Positions 23,279 to 32,638 of a stretch of DNA of 64,000 bases are shown here, piece by piece. The notes below the pieces were generated by a model. That model had not been told where the DNA came from. It made no database searches and worked only from the letters and a program-made list of their open reading frames with translations. The stretch is from assembly GCA_964646605.1 (NCBI GenBank), contig CAZYEX010000047.1, positions 27,704 to 91,703 of the forward strand. Direction: 5' to 3'. The stretch comes from SBAX01 sp964646605. Lineage in GTDB: Bacteria > Planctomycetota > Phycisphaerae > UBA1845. Made by a program: the position numbers and the translations under genes. Positions within the stretch are counted from its first letter, which is position 1, and the number at the start of each line of letters is the position of its first letter.

Positions 23279-25609
23279 TCAGGGCGTGCATCGTCCGCAG
23301 CGGTCGCGGCAGGCGCCCGCGCCGCAGGAACCGCCCGGGCAATGCGTGTCGCTGATGCAGGGCATTCCATCGTTGCCGCCGCCGCCCTCGCAGATCCGCA
23401 CGCACGTGTCCCCGCCGCACTGGGCGGCGCTGGTACAGGGCCTGCTGTTGCAGATTTCGAGCGAGGGGCAGGGGCAGGGGCCCGACTGCGAGTAGGCCAA
23501 GCCCTTGAAACCTTCCACGCAGGCCACGATGTCCAGCGCGCTGACGTCCGCGTTGAGGTCGGGCAGGTTGGGTTGCAACTGGGTCTGTGCCTTGGAGAGC
23601 GAGCCGGGCAACCCCTTGAACTTGGCGACCAGCGCGGCCACGTCTAGCCCGTCGGGTTGGGTGGAGATCGACGGAGGGTTGAACGGAGCGGCGACGTCGC
23701 CATAGCGCGCCGTGGTCACCAACAACGGCGGCGAAACGAGGATGCAATCGGCCTCGTCGCCGGCGCAACTCACGTCTAGATTCTCGATCTGATACGTCGA
23801 ACTCGGATCGACTTCCCCGCCGACGATGTGGAAGGACCCCACCTCGCCCCAAGCGTGGTAGTATGCCGTGCATTGCAGGCGCGCCGCCTTGAAGTTGCCG
23901 ACCAGCGGGCTGTCCTGCGATTCGAGGAACACGCCGGGCGGACCGACCCACCGTTGGCATCCCGCGGGATCGGTGCAACTCGCCCCCGCTTCGTAGGCCG
24001 AAAAGTCCGGCGGCGGGAATGGCGGCGCGTTGGGCGGCTGGGGGTTCTGCAACTCCAACATCGTCACACGCAGCGCCGTCGTGGCGCTGGGTCCGGCGGT
24101 CGCGGTCGGAACAGGGAGGACGGTGAGCGTAACGGCACGGTTCTTGTCGCTCTCGGTGGGACCCTGCACCGGGGCGAAGGGAAGACAAGGCGCCGGACAC
24201 GGCAGAAGCGCCGATGCCGCCGCCGACGGACCATCGGCCATCCCGTCCGACGGCGTGACCTGGCACTGCACCCGTGAACCGGGCGATCCGAAGTGATGGG
24301 GAATCGCGTCCGAGTGCCCCGCGCTTGTCACGTCGCGCAGCACCTGCCCGTTGTACGTCCACACGTATCGGTAACGAACCACGTCATAGTCCGGGTCGTC
24401 GAGGATGAGATCCGAGTCGACGAGACAGAAGATCGTGTCATCGTTGGTCGGGGAGGGCGGGTCGAGCGAAACGGCCACGGGGTTGGGCGGGCGATTGGCG
24501 ATCAGGCCGGCGGAGGCGACGACCTCGATGGGTGCCGTGGCCAGGGTCACCCCGTTGATGTCGAGAAGCAGGTGCCACGTCCCGGTCACGTTGAGGTTGA
24601 CGTTGTTGCCCCACCACCACCAGGACCAGCGATAGAAGGGGTTTCCGAAGAAATTCGTTCCCGAGTCCAAGGCCAGGGTGAGGTCCGGACGACGATAGCG
24701 GACCCGCCAACTGCCGTCCTCGGTCATGTTCATGAGGTTGATCCAGAAATAGACGGGCTGGACACCCAGGGCGAAACTGCCCCGGCGCGGTCGGTCGGTG
24801 GGCGGTCCGGTCCAGCCCGAGAGGGACACGTTGGTGACATTGAGATCGCGGATGTACATGGTGCGGTCGATGGGCGTCTGGTTCTCCCACCAACTGTCGC
24901 CGGGATTGCAGGTACCGGTGTAGGGCTCGACGAGCACGCCGTCGTCGTAGGTGGCAAAGTGCAGGTGCGGTCCCGTGCTGCACCCGCTGGAGGCGGTCAT
25001 ACCCAGGGAGTGTCCGGCCTTGACCGGCTGCCCGACGCTGACGGCCACGCTGTTCTTCCGCATGTGCCAGTAATAGCAAAACCGTCCGGCCCCGTGATCG
25101 ACGATGACGTAATTGGCTTGGCCGGAACACGCGGTGTGCATGTCCTCCTCGCCGTCGTTCGTCGCGGCGACCACGCCGTCCAGAGCCGCGAAAATGGGGA
25201 CGCCGATCTGCTGCTCGGTAAACGTGCGCAAGTCCACATCCGTGGCATCGTGGCCGTTATAGGAATAGTCCGTGCAATCCCAGTCCAGGATGACGGGCGA
25301 CGGGTCGAGGTCCACGAAGTTGACGGTGAAGAGATCACGGTAAAGTCGTCCGGCCATGGGATAAAAGGGGAACTTGGGCGGGACTCCCGCCGTGCCTCCG
25401 GATAGCGCGCCGAACCGTGCCTTGTAGGCCTCAATCTGCGACCGTGCCTGGGCGTGTTCCGCTTGGGAGATGCAAGGCCCGTTGGCCTGCGGCCCTCCGC
25501 CGCCCGCCAAACCTTCGCCCCTCACAGGCGAGGCAATCCAACCCCCCACCGCGAGGATCATCGCCAAACTGATGGTTACGACACGATCCGTCGAACGGGC
25601 ATGGTGCAT
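23279..25609 (-). CDS. Secreted M23-family metallopeptidase with Cys-rich dockerin-like tail
   Basis: A 776-residue exported protein. A signal peptide (about residues 1-31) is followed by a LytM/M23 domain at roughly 100-240, with the zinc ligands in NGHDATDVDL (H-x-x-x-D) and GPHLHFATYDDG (H-x-H). M23 enzymes cut peptidoglycan cross-links. Further beta-rich domains follow (about 240-620). Near the end LNADVSALDIVACVEGF is dockerin-like, and the last 70 residues are Cys-rich (repeats such as CGGDTC and CPGGSC). A GGAAGGAG ribosome site supports the ATG at 25609. It may act on cell walls of prey or of self; neither is shown. Confidence 0.87.
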   Translation of the reverse strand: MHHARSTDRVVTISLAMILAVGGWIASPVRGEGLAGGGGPQANGPCISQAEHAQARSQIEAYKARFGALSGGTAGVPPKFPFYPMAGRLYRDLFTVNFVDLDPSPVILDWDCTDYSYNGHDATDVDLRTFTEQQIGVPIFAALDGVVAATNDGEEDMHTACSGQANYVIVDHGAGRFCYYWHMRKNSVAVSVGQPVKAGHSLGMTASSGCSTGPHLHFATYDDGVLVEPYTGTCNPGDSWWENQTPIDRTMYIRDLNVTNVSLSGWTGPPTDRPRRGSFALGVQPVYFWINLMNMTEDGSWRVRYRRPDLTLALDSGTNFFGNPFYRWSWWWWGNNVNLNVTGTWHLLLDINGVTLATAPIEVVASAGLIANRPPNPVAVSLDPPSPTNDDTIFCLVDSDLILDDPDYDVVRYRYVWTYNGQVLRDVTSAGHSDAIPHHFGSPGSRVQCQVTPSDGMADGPSAAASALLPCPAPCLPFAPVQGPTESDKNRAVTLTVLPVPTATAGPSATTALRVTMLELQNPQPPNAPPFPPPDFSAYEAGASCTDPAGCQRWVGPPGVFLESQDSPLVGNFKAARLQCTAYYHAWGEVGSFHIVGGEVDPSSTYQIENLDVSCAGDEADCILVSPPLLVTTARYGDVAAPFNPPSISTQPDGLDVAALVAKFKGLPGSLSKAQTQLQPNLPDLNADVSALDIVACVEGFKGLAYSQSGPCPCPSLEICNSRPCTSAAQCGGDTCVRICEGGGGNDGMPCISDTHCPGGSCGAGACRDRCGRCTP

Positions 25610-25849
25610 GGGTGTGCTCCTTCCGAAAAGACCTCCGCGTCCAGCCGTCGCGCAGACGCACCCGCGGCCGTGGGAACGCAACGCCAAGTAAACAGTCACC
25701 TGGAGGCGTCATACTACCGGCCGGGGGGACGGAAATCAAGTCCGTCTCCGCGAATGGAAGGCCGATCGCCAGGCCGGCGCCAGGATCCCGACCGCGGTGG
25801 GAACTTGAAACGGCTCTGCGGATGGGCAACTCACCCACGTCGGGCTGCT

Positions 25850-26281
25850 TTAGCCGTGGTGCGACAGTGCGTCCTGATAGGCTGAGGCCAGTTCCGCGTC
25901 GCGCCCGGCGGGATACTTCCCCGCGTTCCACCGATACCCGAGCTGATCGCCGCTCTTTCTTGGAATGATATGGAAATGTACGTGCTCGACGGCCTGACCC
26001 GCGACCAAGCCCTGGTTGAGCAGCAGGTTGAAGCCCTCGGTGCGGGTCACTTGCTGGCACGCCCGCCCCAGCATGGGCAGGACCGACGCGATGCGAGCGC
26101 ACAGATCGGGCGGAACTTCCGTCAGGCGGGCGTAATGTTCGCGTGGAACGACGAGCAGATGCCCCTCGGCCAAGGGACCGACGTCCAGAAACGAGAGAAC
26201 CGCGTCGTCCTCATAGACCACCGAGGCGGGAATGTCCGCGGCGACGATCTTGCAGAACACGCAGTTAGAATCGCGGATCAC
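25850..26281 (-). CDS. HIT-family nucleotide-binding hydrolase
   Basis: A 143-residue histidine-triad protein. The triad is visible as HVHFHIIPR (H-x-H-x-H) and the N-terminus CVFCKIVAADIPASVVYEDD is typical of the HinT/HIT branch. These hydrolyse nucleoside phosphoramidates or dinucleotides. The CxxC near the N-terminus may bind zinc. It follows rplQ by 33 bases and is the last gene in the ribosomal superoperon, so it is probably co-transcribed. Confidence 0.92.
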   Translation of the reverse strand: MIRDSNCVFCKIVAADIPASVVYEDDAVLSFLDVGPLAEGHLLVVPREHYARLTEVPPDLCARIASVLPMLGRACQQVTRTEGFNLLLNQGLVAGQAVEHVHFHIIPRKSGDQLGYRWNAGKYPAGRDAELASAYQDALSHHG

Positions 26282-26314
26282 AGCACCACCGCCGGGTTCG
26301 CTGGAATCGACAAG

Positions 26315-27016
26315 CTACGTGGTCGCAGGGACGTCATTCTCGCCTGCGCCGGATTCCTTCGCCGCTCCACCGCCGGAGCGTGCCGCCCCGCCGCGCCCTT
26401 TGGAGGTCTGCACGGCGAAGGCGTAACGTGCATCGGCGCGTCGCCGCCGCGCGGACTTCGCGGGTTTGGTCAGACTGCCCGGCGCTTGCTCCTCGCCGAC
26501 GAGTTGGACCATGGCCAACGGGGAACTATCTCCCACCCGCCAGCCGGCCAACCGGATGATCCGCGTATACCCGCCCGGGCGATCCGAAAAACGCGGAGCG
26601 ATCTTTTCGATGAGGCGGTGGGTGATGGACTCGGCCGTGAACGCAAGCCGACCCTTGGGCTCACCGGTACGGTATCGACGTCCGCTCGACATGTGCGTCG
26701 ATTGAGTGCGGGCGGCGTCGGACATCGATTCATAGGCGGGGCGATGCTCCTCAGGAATCAGCACACGATCTCCCAGCAAGGAATGAATTCGCCGACGCGC
26801 CGACAACGCCCCCGCGACATCGCCTGACTGGCCCAGACGCCGGGCCCGCACCGCCAGGGTGATGATCCGTTCGATGTAGGGGCGGAGGTTCTTCGCTTTG
26901 GGCAACGTGGTGGTCAGGGCCCCGTGTTCGACGAGGTCCTGGGCCATGTTGCGGCACAGGGCACGACGGTGCTCGGACGTGCGATTGAGCTTTCGATTGT
27001 GAATTCGATGTCTCAT
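26315..27016 (-). CDS. rplQ: Ribosomal protein L17 (extended)
   Basis: L17, a large-subunit protein near the exit tunnel. The N-terminal core MRHRIHNRKLNRTSEHRRAL and LRPYIERIITLA is diagnostic. At 233 residues it is nearly twice the usual 115-130. An insertion after LGDRVLIPE and a low-complexity tail of Ser, Gly, Ala and Arg account for the extra length. It is the normal 3' gene of the alpha operon, 52 bases after rpoA. Confidence 0.95.
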   Translation of the reverse strand: MRHRIHNRKLNRTSEHRRALCRNMAQDLVEHGALTTTLPKAKNLRPYIERIITLAVRARRLGQSGDVAGALSARRRIHSLLGDRVLIPEEHRPAYESMSDAARTQSTHMSSGRRYRTGEPKGRLAFTAESITHRLIEKIAPRFSDRPGGYTRIIRLAGWRVGDSSPLAMVQLVGEEQAPGSLTKPAKSARRRRADARYAFAVQTSKGRGGAARSGGGAAKESGAGENDVPATT

Positions 27017-27068
27017 GACTTCCTTATGGCCCCTTCCAGGCTCGCCCTCGGTCGGCGGCGATCCGGCG

Positions 27069-28220
27069 CTAGTCGCCCATGGTGAACACTTCCAACTCGC
27101 CGGAGGTCGTCCGCGCCACTCCCCCGCCCAAGCCGCCGGAGTCGGCGAGACCCGCGCTCGAAAACCCGGCCATCCCGCCTGCCGAAAAACCGGCCCCCGA
27201 CCCGCCCTCCGCCGCTTCCCCGCCCTGCTCGCCGGACTTCATCCCCAGGGACAGACCCACGTCGGACAGCTTGCGCTGCACCTCGTGCAACGACGTCTTC
27301 CCGAAGCTGCGAAAACGAAGCAACTCCGATTCGGTCTTATAAACCAGGTCCCGAAGGGTGACCACCCGTGCCGCATCCAGGCAGTTCTTGGCCCGCACCG
27401 AGAGGTTCAGCACCGCTAACGGCTTGGACAGCAGTTCCTCCGACGCGGGTCCGAGCTGCACTTCCGCCCCGCCGCCGCCATCGAAGGCCGACGAAACCAG
27501 ATCATGCCCGAGCTCGTGATACATCACGAACGGACTGAGGTGCTTTCGCAGAACCAGCGCCGCCTCGACCAGGGCATCTTCAGGAAGAATCGTCCCCTTG
27601 GTCCATATTTCCATGATGAGGCGGTCATAGTTGGTGCGCTGTCCGACGCGCATGTCCTCTGTGCGGTAGCGGACGCGAAGAACGGGCGAAAATATCGAGT
27701 CGATGGGGATGACGCCCAGTTCTTGCTCGGGCCCGCGGTTGTCGTTGACCGTGGCGTATCCGCGCCCGGATTTGACCGTCATCTCCATCTGCAACGAGAC
27801 GTTCGCCGTTAAAGTGGCGATCTTGTGCTCGGGATTGGCGATGGTGACCGCGGGGTCGGTGACCAGGTCGCCGGCGCAAATATCGCCGGCCTTGTCCCGC
27901 CGGACGGACATGGTCTTGGTCTCGGCGCCGGTGAGCATGAGCACGATCCCCTTGATGTTGAGGATAATGTCGGTCACGTCCTCCAGAACGCCCTCGATGG
28001 TGCGGAACTCATGCGTCACCCCGGCGATCTTGACGTTGGTGACCGCGGCGCCCTCCAGGCTGGACAGGAGAACGCGGCGCAAAGAGTTCCCGATGGTCGT
28101 TCCGAACCCCTGCTCAAACGGTTCGATGACGAACCGCCCATAGGACGGGGTGCTGACGGCCTCATCGCGAACCACCCGCGCGGGCAGTTCCAATCCTCGC
28201 CATCGGATGCGCATCGGCAT
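27069..28220 (-). CDS. rpoA: RNA polymerase alpha subunit
   Basis: A 383-residue alpha subunit that forms the dimer on which polymerase assembles. The N-terminal domain has GFGTTIGNSLRRVLLSSLEG and the C-terminal domain has LNLSVRAKNCLDAARVVTLRDLV and LRFRSFGKTSLHEVQRKL, which contact UP elements and activators. The last roughly 60 residues are a Gly/Ser-rich tail ending ELEVFTMGD, beyond the usual end of the protein. It lies between rpsD (71 bases away) and rplQ. Confidence 0.97.
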   Translation of the reverse strand: MPMRIRWRGLELPARVVRDEAVSTPSYGRFVIEPFEQGFGTTIGNSLRRVLLSSLEGAAVTNVKIAGVTHEFRTIEGVLEDVTDIILNIKGIVLMLTGAETKTMSVRRDKAGDICAGDLVTDPAVTIANPEHKIATLTANVSLQMEMTVKSGRGYATVNDNRGPEQELGVIPIDSIFSPVLRVRYRTEDMRVGQRTNYDRLIMEIWTKGTILPEDALVEAALVLRKHLSPFVMYHELGHDLVSSAFDGGGGAEVQLGPASEELLSKPLAVLNLSVRAKNCLDAARVVTLRDLVYKTESELLRFRSFGKTSLHEVQRKLSDVGLSLGMKSGEQGGEAAEGGSGAGFSAGGMAGFSSAGLADSGGLGGGVARTTSGELEVFTMGD

Positions 28221-28291
28221 TACCTCCCAACAGGTCCCTCGCGGATCGGCGTGGGGACGGCGGCGCCATGCCTCCGCCCCTACCCCGGCGC

Positions 28292-28921
28292 CTATCGACT
28301 ACACATTTCGATGATCAACTGCTCTTCCACCGGGATCTGCACGTCCTCGCGGGTCGGAAGCGCCACCACGGTTCCCTCCAGGCGTTGAGCGTCCAACTGC
28401 AGCCAGTTTTGCACCGGCGGCGGGCTCTCGCCCAGCGCCGTCTTCACGAACTTTTGGCTGCGCTCCGCGAGCTTCACGCTGATCCGATCGCCCTGGTGTA
28501 CCAAGTAGCTCGGGCGGTTCAGGCGACGACCATTCACGTGCAAGTGGCCGTGGGTGATCGCCAGGCGCGCCGCGCGGTGCGACGGGGCCAAGCCCAATTT
28601 GTAAACCACGTTATCAAGACGGCGCTCCAACAGGCTCAGCAACGAGGCGCCCGTGTTGCCCTTGCCGCGTTGGGCCATGGAGAAATAGACCCGGAACTGC
28701 CGTTCCAGCACGCCGTAATAACGCTTGACCTTCTGCTTCTCTCGCAAACGCACGCCGTAGTCGCTCGTCTTTCGACGTCGCCAAGCGTGCATCCCCGGCG
28801 GCTGGTTCCGCCACTTCTTCTCCATGGCGCATTTGGCCGTCTCGCAGCGCGGACCTTTCAGCATGAGCTTCAGCCCTTCGCGACGACACAACCGACAAAC
28901 AGGTCCTAGATAGCGTCCCAT
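28292..28921 (-). CDS. rpsD: Ribosomal protein S4 (zinc-binding form)
   Basis: A 209-residue S4, which nucleates 30S assembly and often represses the alpha operon. The four N-terminal cysteines (CRLC, then CETAKC) make it a zinc-binding C+ form. The S4 RNA-binding domain is seen as LERRLDNVVYKLGLAPSHR and HLHVNGRRLNRPSYLV. The 70-base gap before it contains a small perfect hairpin at 28953-28968 (GCTTCGA pairing with TCGAAGC), a possible control point. Confidence 0.97.
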   Translation of the reverse strand: MGRYLGPVCRLCRREGLKLMLKGPRCETAKCAMEKKWRNQPPGMHAWRRRKTSDYGVRLREKQKVKRYYGVLERQFRVYFSMAQRGKGNTGASLLSLLERRLDNVVYKLGLAPSHRAARLAITHGHLHVNGRRLNRPSYLVHQGDRISVKLAERSQKFVKTALGESPPPVQNWLQLDAQRLEGTVVALPTREDVQIPVEEQLIIEMCSR

Positions 28922-28991
28922 GATGCTCGATTCAATTCCTTCGCCGGCCCGCGCTTCGAACTCGAAGCACGGCGGACCGCGCGGTATATGC

Positions 28992-29375
28992 CTATACCCT
29001 CCGCCGCTTCGGCGGTCGGCAGCCGTTGTGCGGGATGGGGGTCACGTCTTCGATGGAGTGGATTCGCAGTCCGGCCCCCTGCAGCGCCGTGATCGCCGAG
29101 TCTCGACCCGTCCCCGGTCCCTTCACCCGTACTTCCACTTCTTGAACGCCAAAACGACGCGCCGCATGGGCGGCCTGTTCCACCGCCCGCTGCGCCGCGA
29201 ACGGCGTGCTCTTCCGCGTACCCTTGAAGCCCACCGTGCCGGCGGAGGCGCGGATCAACACGTCGCCGTTCATGTCTGTAATGGTCACCAGCGTGTTGTT
29301 GAACGAGGCCTTGATGTGGGCGATGCCCCTGGCCACGTTGCGACGCACGCCCTTTTTTCCTGCACGTTTAGCCAC
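28992..29375 (-). CDS. rpsK: Ribosomal protein S11
   Basis: A 127-residue S11 of normal length, part of the 30S platform. Diagnostic segments are GIAHIKASFNNTLVTITD, SAGTVGFKGTRKSTPFAAQ and the C-terminal PIPHNGCRPPKRRRV. It overlaps rpsM by eight bases. Confidence 0.98.
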   Translation of the reverse strand: MAKRAGKKGVRRNVARGIAHIKASFNNTLVTITDMNGDVLIRASAGTVGFKGTRKSTPFAAQRAVEQAAHAARRFGVQEVEVRVKGPGTGRDSAITALQGAGLRIHSIEDVTPIPHNGCRPPKRRRV

Positions 29376-29757
29376 GCGTCAACTCCTTCACGCCCTTCTT
29401 CCCGGCGACCGTTTTGCGCGGACCCTTCCGCGTGCGGGCGTTCGTCCGCGTCCGTTGACCGCGAACCGGCAAATGGGACCGGTGCCGCATCCCGCGATAA
29501 CACTTGATGTCCTTCAACCGAGCGATGTTCGACTGGATCGTCCGACGAAGCTGACCCTCGACCTGATAGTCGCGGTCCAGAATGGCGACGATCCGGGCCA
29601 CCTCCTCCTCGGTGAGGTCCTTGGCCTTGCCGCCCACGGGGATTTTCGCCTCGGCCAGCACGTCGATCGCGTTCTTGCGACCGATGCCGAAAATATACGG
29701 CAGCGCGAACTCGATCCGTTTGTTCGGCGGAATATCCACTCCTGAAATACGCGGCAC
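29368..29757 (-). CDS. rpsM: Ribosomal protein S13
   Basis: A 129-residue S13 in the 30S head, contacting the P-site tRNA. Features are MPRISGVDIPPNKRIEFAL, the helix-two-turn-helix YIFGIGRKNAIDVL and the RGMRHRSHLPVRGQRTRTNAR signature near the end. It follows rpmJ by 11 bases and overlaps rpsK. Confidence 0.98.
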   Translation of the reverse strand: MPRISGVDIPPNKRIEFALPYIFGIGRKNAIDVLAEAKIPVGGKAKDLTEEEVARIVAILDRDYQVEGQLRRTIQSNIARLKDIKCYRGMRHRSHLPVRGQRTRTNARTRKGPRKTVAGKKGVKELTRG

Positions 29758-29768
29758 CCGGTTCCTCC

Positions 29769-29882
29769 CTACCCTTGTCGCTGCTTATGCCGCGGGTTGG
29801 TGCAAATCACCCGCACCACGCCGCGGCGCTTGACGACCTTACAGTTCTCGCAAATGCGCTTTACGCTCGTTCGGACTTTCAT
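29769..29882 (-). CDS. rpmJ: Ribosomal protein L36
   Basis: A 37-residue protein starting MKVRTSVKRICENCKVVKRR and ending NPRHKQRQG. The Cys-x-x-Cys, Cys and His ligands mark the zinc-binding form of L36. A GGGAGGAAC sequence just past its stop serves rpsM. infA, which normally precedes rpmJ, is absent: map lies only 31 bases away. Confidence 0.97.
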   Translation of the reverse strand: MKVRTSVKRICENCKVVKRRGVVRVICTNPRHKQRQG

Positions 29883-29913
29883 CGTGCCTCGCCTCGTCCC
29901 CTGGGGAGTCCGG

Positions 29914-30783
29914 TCAGCGTCCGTCAGTCAACACGTCCGCACCCGTCTCCGTGATCGCCAGCGTGTGCTCAAAGTGAGCCGCGTACTTGCGATCTTTGGT
30001 CACCACCACCCAACGGTCCTTCCCGGCGTACTCCACGGCGTGCCCGCCGAGGTTGACCATCGGCTCCACCGCCAGCACCATCTTGGGCAGCAGCTTGAAA
30101 TCCATCCGCCGCTGACTTTCGTTCCAAAAGTTGGGGACCTTCGGCTCCTCGTGCATTTCCCGCCCGATGCCGTGCCCCACGAACTCTCGCACCACCGAAA
30201 GCCCTTCGCCCTCCACGTACTCCTGCAACCCCCGAGCCACTTCGCTCCACATCAGCCCGGGCTTGATCGTCTTGATCGCCAGGGCCAAGGTCCGCCGCGT
30301 AACGTCCACCAGGTGCTTCGTCTCCGCCGAGACCTCCCCGATGGGAATGGTCGTCGCCGAGTCGCCGCAATACCCGCCCAGCCGCACGCCGCAGTCCACG
30401 CTGACGATGTCGCCCCCGCGGAGCTTACGCTCCGACGGAATCCCGTGAACCAGCTCCTCGTTCACGCTGGTACACAGCGCCGCGGGAAACGGAAACCGCG
30501 CTTGCGGGTTCTCGACGCCCTTGAAAAGCGGCGTCCCCCCGGCCTCGGCGATCACCTTCTCCGCCGCGGCATTCAACGCCGCCGTCGTCACGCCCGGAGC
30601 GGCCATGTCCTCCATCAGCCGAAGGACTCGATGAACCACCCGGCCGGATTCGCGGATCAACTCGATCTCGCGCCGACTCTTGAGGACGATCCCTCGACCC
30701 GGCGCCGACCGTGCCACTCCTGCATCCGTTCCTCGCAACACCGCTCGCAACATCGACTTCCCGTGTCGACCGCCGGTGCGCAC
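29914..30783 (-). CDS. map: Type I methionine aminopeptidase
   Basis: A 289-residue peptidase that removes the initiator Met. The metal ligands are visible: two Asp in VSVDCGVRLGGYCGDS, His in GHGIGREMHEEP, Glu in AVEPMVNLG and Glu in HFEHTLAIT. About 30 N-terminal residues precede the catalytic core, and internal starts such as 30753 are possible. It lies directly after secY (15 bases), with no adk between them. Confidence 0.95.
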   Translation of the reverse strand: MRTGGRHGKSMLRAVLRGTDAGVARSAPGRGIVLKSRREIELIRESGRVVHRVLRLMEDMAAPGVTTAALNAAAEKVIAEAGGTPLFKGVENPQARFPFPAALCTSVNEELVHGIPSERKLRGGDIVSVDCGVRLGGYCGDSATTIPIGEVSAETKHLVDVTRRTLALAIKTIKPGLMWSEVARGLQEYVEGEGLSVVREFVGHGIGREMHEEPKVPNFWNESQRRMDFKLLPKMVLAVEPMVNLGGHAVEYAGKDRWVVVTKDRKYAAHFEHTLAITETGADVLTDGR

Positions 30784-30798
30784 CTCGCGCCAACTCGG

Positions 30799-32169
30799 CT
30801 ACGTCCGCGAACCCTTGATCGGACCCACGTCGCCCAAAAAGCCCTTATAGTTCCGCATGATCAGGTTGGCTTCGATCCGCTGCACCAGATCCAGCGTCAC
30901 GCTGACCGTAATCAACAAACCCGTACCGCCCAAAAACGCCGAGACCATCGGCGGTATTTGCATGGTCTGCGCCACCAGCGTGGGGATGATGGCGATCACC
31001 GCCAGGAAGGCGGCCCCCACGTACGTAATTCGCCCCATCACCTTTTCAAGATAGTCGGCCGTGCGTTTACCCGGTCGCAGGCCCGGAATGAAGCTGCCGT
31101 AGTCCCGAAGATTGTTGGCCATCTCCTTGGGCCGGAACTGCACGGTCGTCCAGAAATAGGCGAAAAAGTAGATCGCCGCGACTTCACACAGCGTATACAC
31201 GTAATCCCCGCGATAGAACGACTCGCGCAGGAACGCGAAGAACGCATTGGGCCAGATGCCGTGCAAAAAGCCGAAGATCACGCCCGGAAAGATCAACATC
31301 GAGCTCGCAAAGATAATGGGCATCACGCCGCCGTGGTTCACACGAAGCGGAAGATAGTGCCGCTGTCCGCCATAGACGCGCCGCCCACGGGTCTGCTTGG
31401 CCTGTTGGATGGGGATGCGCCGCTGACCCTGGGTGATGAGAATCGCCCCCGCCACGACGCCGACGAACATGATCACCAGGAAGACCAGCTTGGTCATGTC
31501 CATGGCCCCGCGATCCGCCGTGCCCTTGAGGCTGAGATTGCCAACCACGTAGATCACCGCGTCCGGGATCCGGGCCACGATCCCCGCCATGATGATGAGC
31601 GAAATGCCGTTCCCGATCCCGTATTCGTCGATCTGCTCCCCCACCCACATCAGGAACAGCGTCCCCGTGGTAAGAATGGTGAGCGACATCATCATGTAGG
31701 TGAAGGTCATTCCCATCCATCTTCCAGTGAACTGGGAAAAGATGAAGTTTTGGTCGGCCAGGTAGCGCATCCAGACCATCGAGTTGATGATGCAAAGGAA
31801 CACCGTGCCGTAGCGCGTGTATTCGTTGATCTTCTTGCGCCCCGATTCGCCCTCATGCTGAAGCTTTTCCAGCGACGGAACCACCGTCACCAGAAGCTGA
31901 AAGATGATCGACGCGGAAATGTAGGGCATGATCCCCAGACCGAAGATCGTGCTTTGCGAAAGATTGCCGCCCGTAAAGAGCTCGAAGGTGCTGATGAGAT
32001 CGCCCCATCCGCCGCCCCCCTGCTGCCTTCCCGCGCCCATGGCCTCCTGATCGATCCCCGGCACCGCTACGCAAAAACCCAGGCGATAAATGCCCAGCAT
32101 CCCCATGGTGAACAGGAGCTTGTTCCGCAGCTCGGGAATCTTGAAGATGTTTAGAAACGTTCCGAACAT
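30799..32169 (-). CDS. secY: Protein translocase subunit SecY
   Basis: A 456-residue membrane channel protein with about ten hydrophobic helices. Family features include NIFKIPELRNKLLFT near the start, the plug-region sequence GLGIMPYISASIIFQLL and the cytoplasmic loops with GQRRIPIQQAK and FRPKEMANNLRDYGSFIPGLRPGK. It lies 12 bases after rplO in the spc part of the operon. Confidence 0.98.
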   Translation of the reverse strand: MFGTFLNIFKIPELRNKLLFTMGMLGIYRLGFCVAVPGIDQEAMGAGRQQGGGGWGDLISTFELFTGGNLSQSTIFGLGIMPYISASIIFQLLVTVVPSLEKLQHEGESGRKKINEYTRYGTVFLCIINSMVWMRYLADQNFIFSQFTGRWMGMTFTYMMMSLTILTTGTLFLMWVGEQIDEYGIGNGISLIIMAGIVARIPDAVIYVVGNLSLKGTADRGAMDMTKLVFLVIMFVGVVAGAILITQGQRRIPIQQAKQTRGRRVYGGQRHYLPLRVNHGGVMPIIFASSMLIFPGVIFGFLHGIWPNAFFAFLRESFYRGDYVYTLCEVAAIYFFAYFWTTVQFRPKEMANNLRDYGSFIPGLRPGKRTADYLEKVMGRITYVGAAFLAVIAIIPTLVAQTMQIPPMVSAFLGGTGLLITVSVTLDLVQRIEANLIMRNYKGFLGDVGPIKGSRT

Positions 32170-32181
32170 TGCTGGTTACCG

Positions 32182-32631
32182 TTAGGCCAACACCCGGGCC
32201 TCGCCCCCCGCCTTCTGAATCTTCTCCATCGCCGAACGGCTGTATTTCGCGGCATCCACCGTGAGTTTCTTGGTCAAGTTCCCCTCGCCCAGAACCTTGA
32301 TGGGCTGGGTCAGAGAGCGGATCAACCCCGCCTCCCGGAGGGCCACGGCGTTGACGTGGGCATTGTCCGCAAACGCCGCCTCCAGCCCTTCGACGTTGAC
32401 CACCGAGTAGCAAACCCGGAACTTGGCGTTGGAAAACCCACGCTTGGGGATTCGGCGGAAGGTCGGCATCTGACCGCCCTCCTGCAACCCTCGCTGCTTC
32501 CAACCGGAGCGTTGCCCGCCGCCTTTATTCCCGCGGCCGGAGGTCTTGCCCCATCCCGAGCCTTCGCCGCGCCCCACGCGCTTGGGGCGCCGATCCCGAC
32601 CGGCAAGTGCTGTCAGTTGTGCAATATCCAT
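32182..32631 (-). CDS. rplO: Ribosomal protein L15
   Basis: A 149-residue L15 of normal length, with the Gly/Lys-rich N-terminal extension RVGRGEGSGWGKTSGRGNKGG and the GFSNAKFRVCYSVVNVEGL core. The ATG at 32631 is chosen over a longer frame because it gives the family N-terminus MDIAQL. rpsE ends only seven bases upstream, so rpmD (L30) is missing. Confidence 0.97.
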   Translation of the reverse strand: MDIAQLTALAGRDRRPKRVGRGEGSGWGKTSGRGNKGGGQRSGWKQRGLQEGGQMPTFRRIPKRGFSNAKFRVCYSVVNVEGLEAAFADNAHVNAVALREAGLIRSLTQPIKVLGEGNLTKKLTVDAAKYSRSAMEKIQKAGGEARVLA

Positions 32632-32638
32632 AAGTCCG

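Noticed and set aside
29797..32154. Long plus-strand open frame opposite secY, map and rpmJ
   Set aside because: It is antisense to clearly conserved genes. Its translation is rich in Arg, His, Pro and Gln, as expected from the complement of high-GC codons, and it matches no family.
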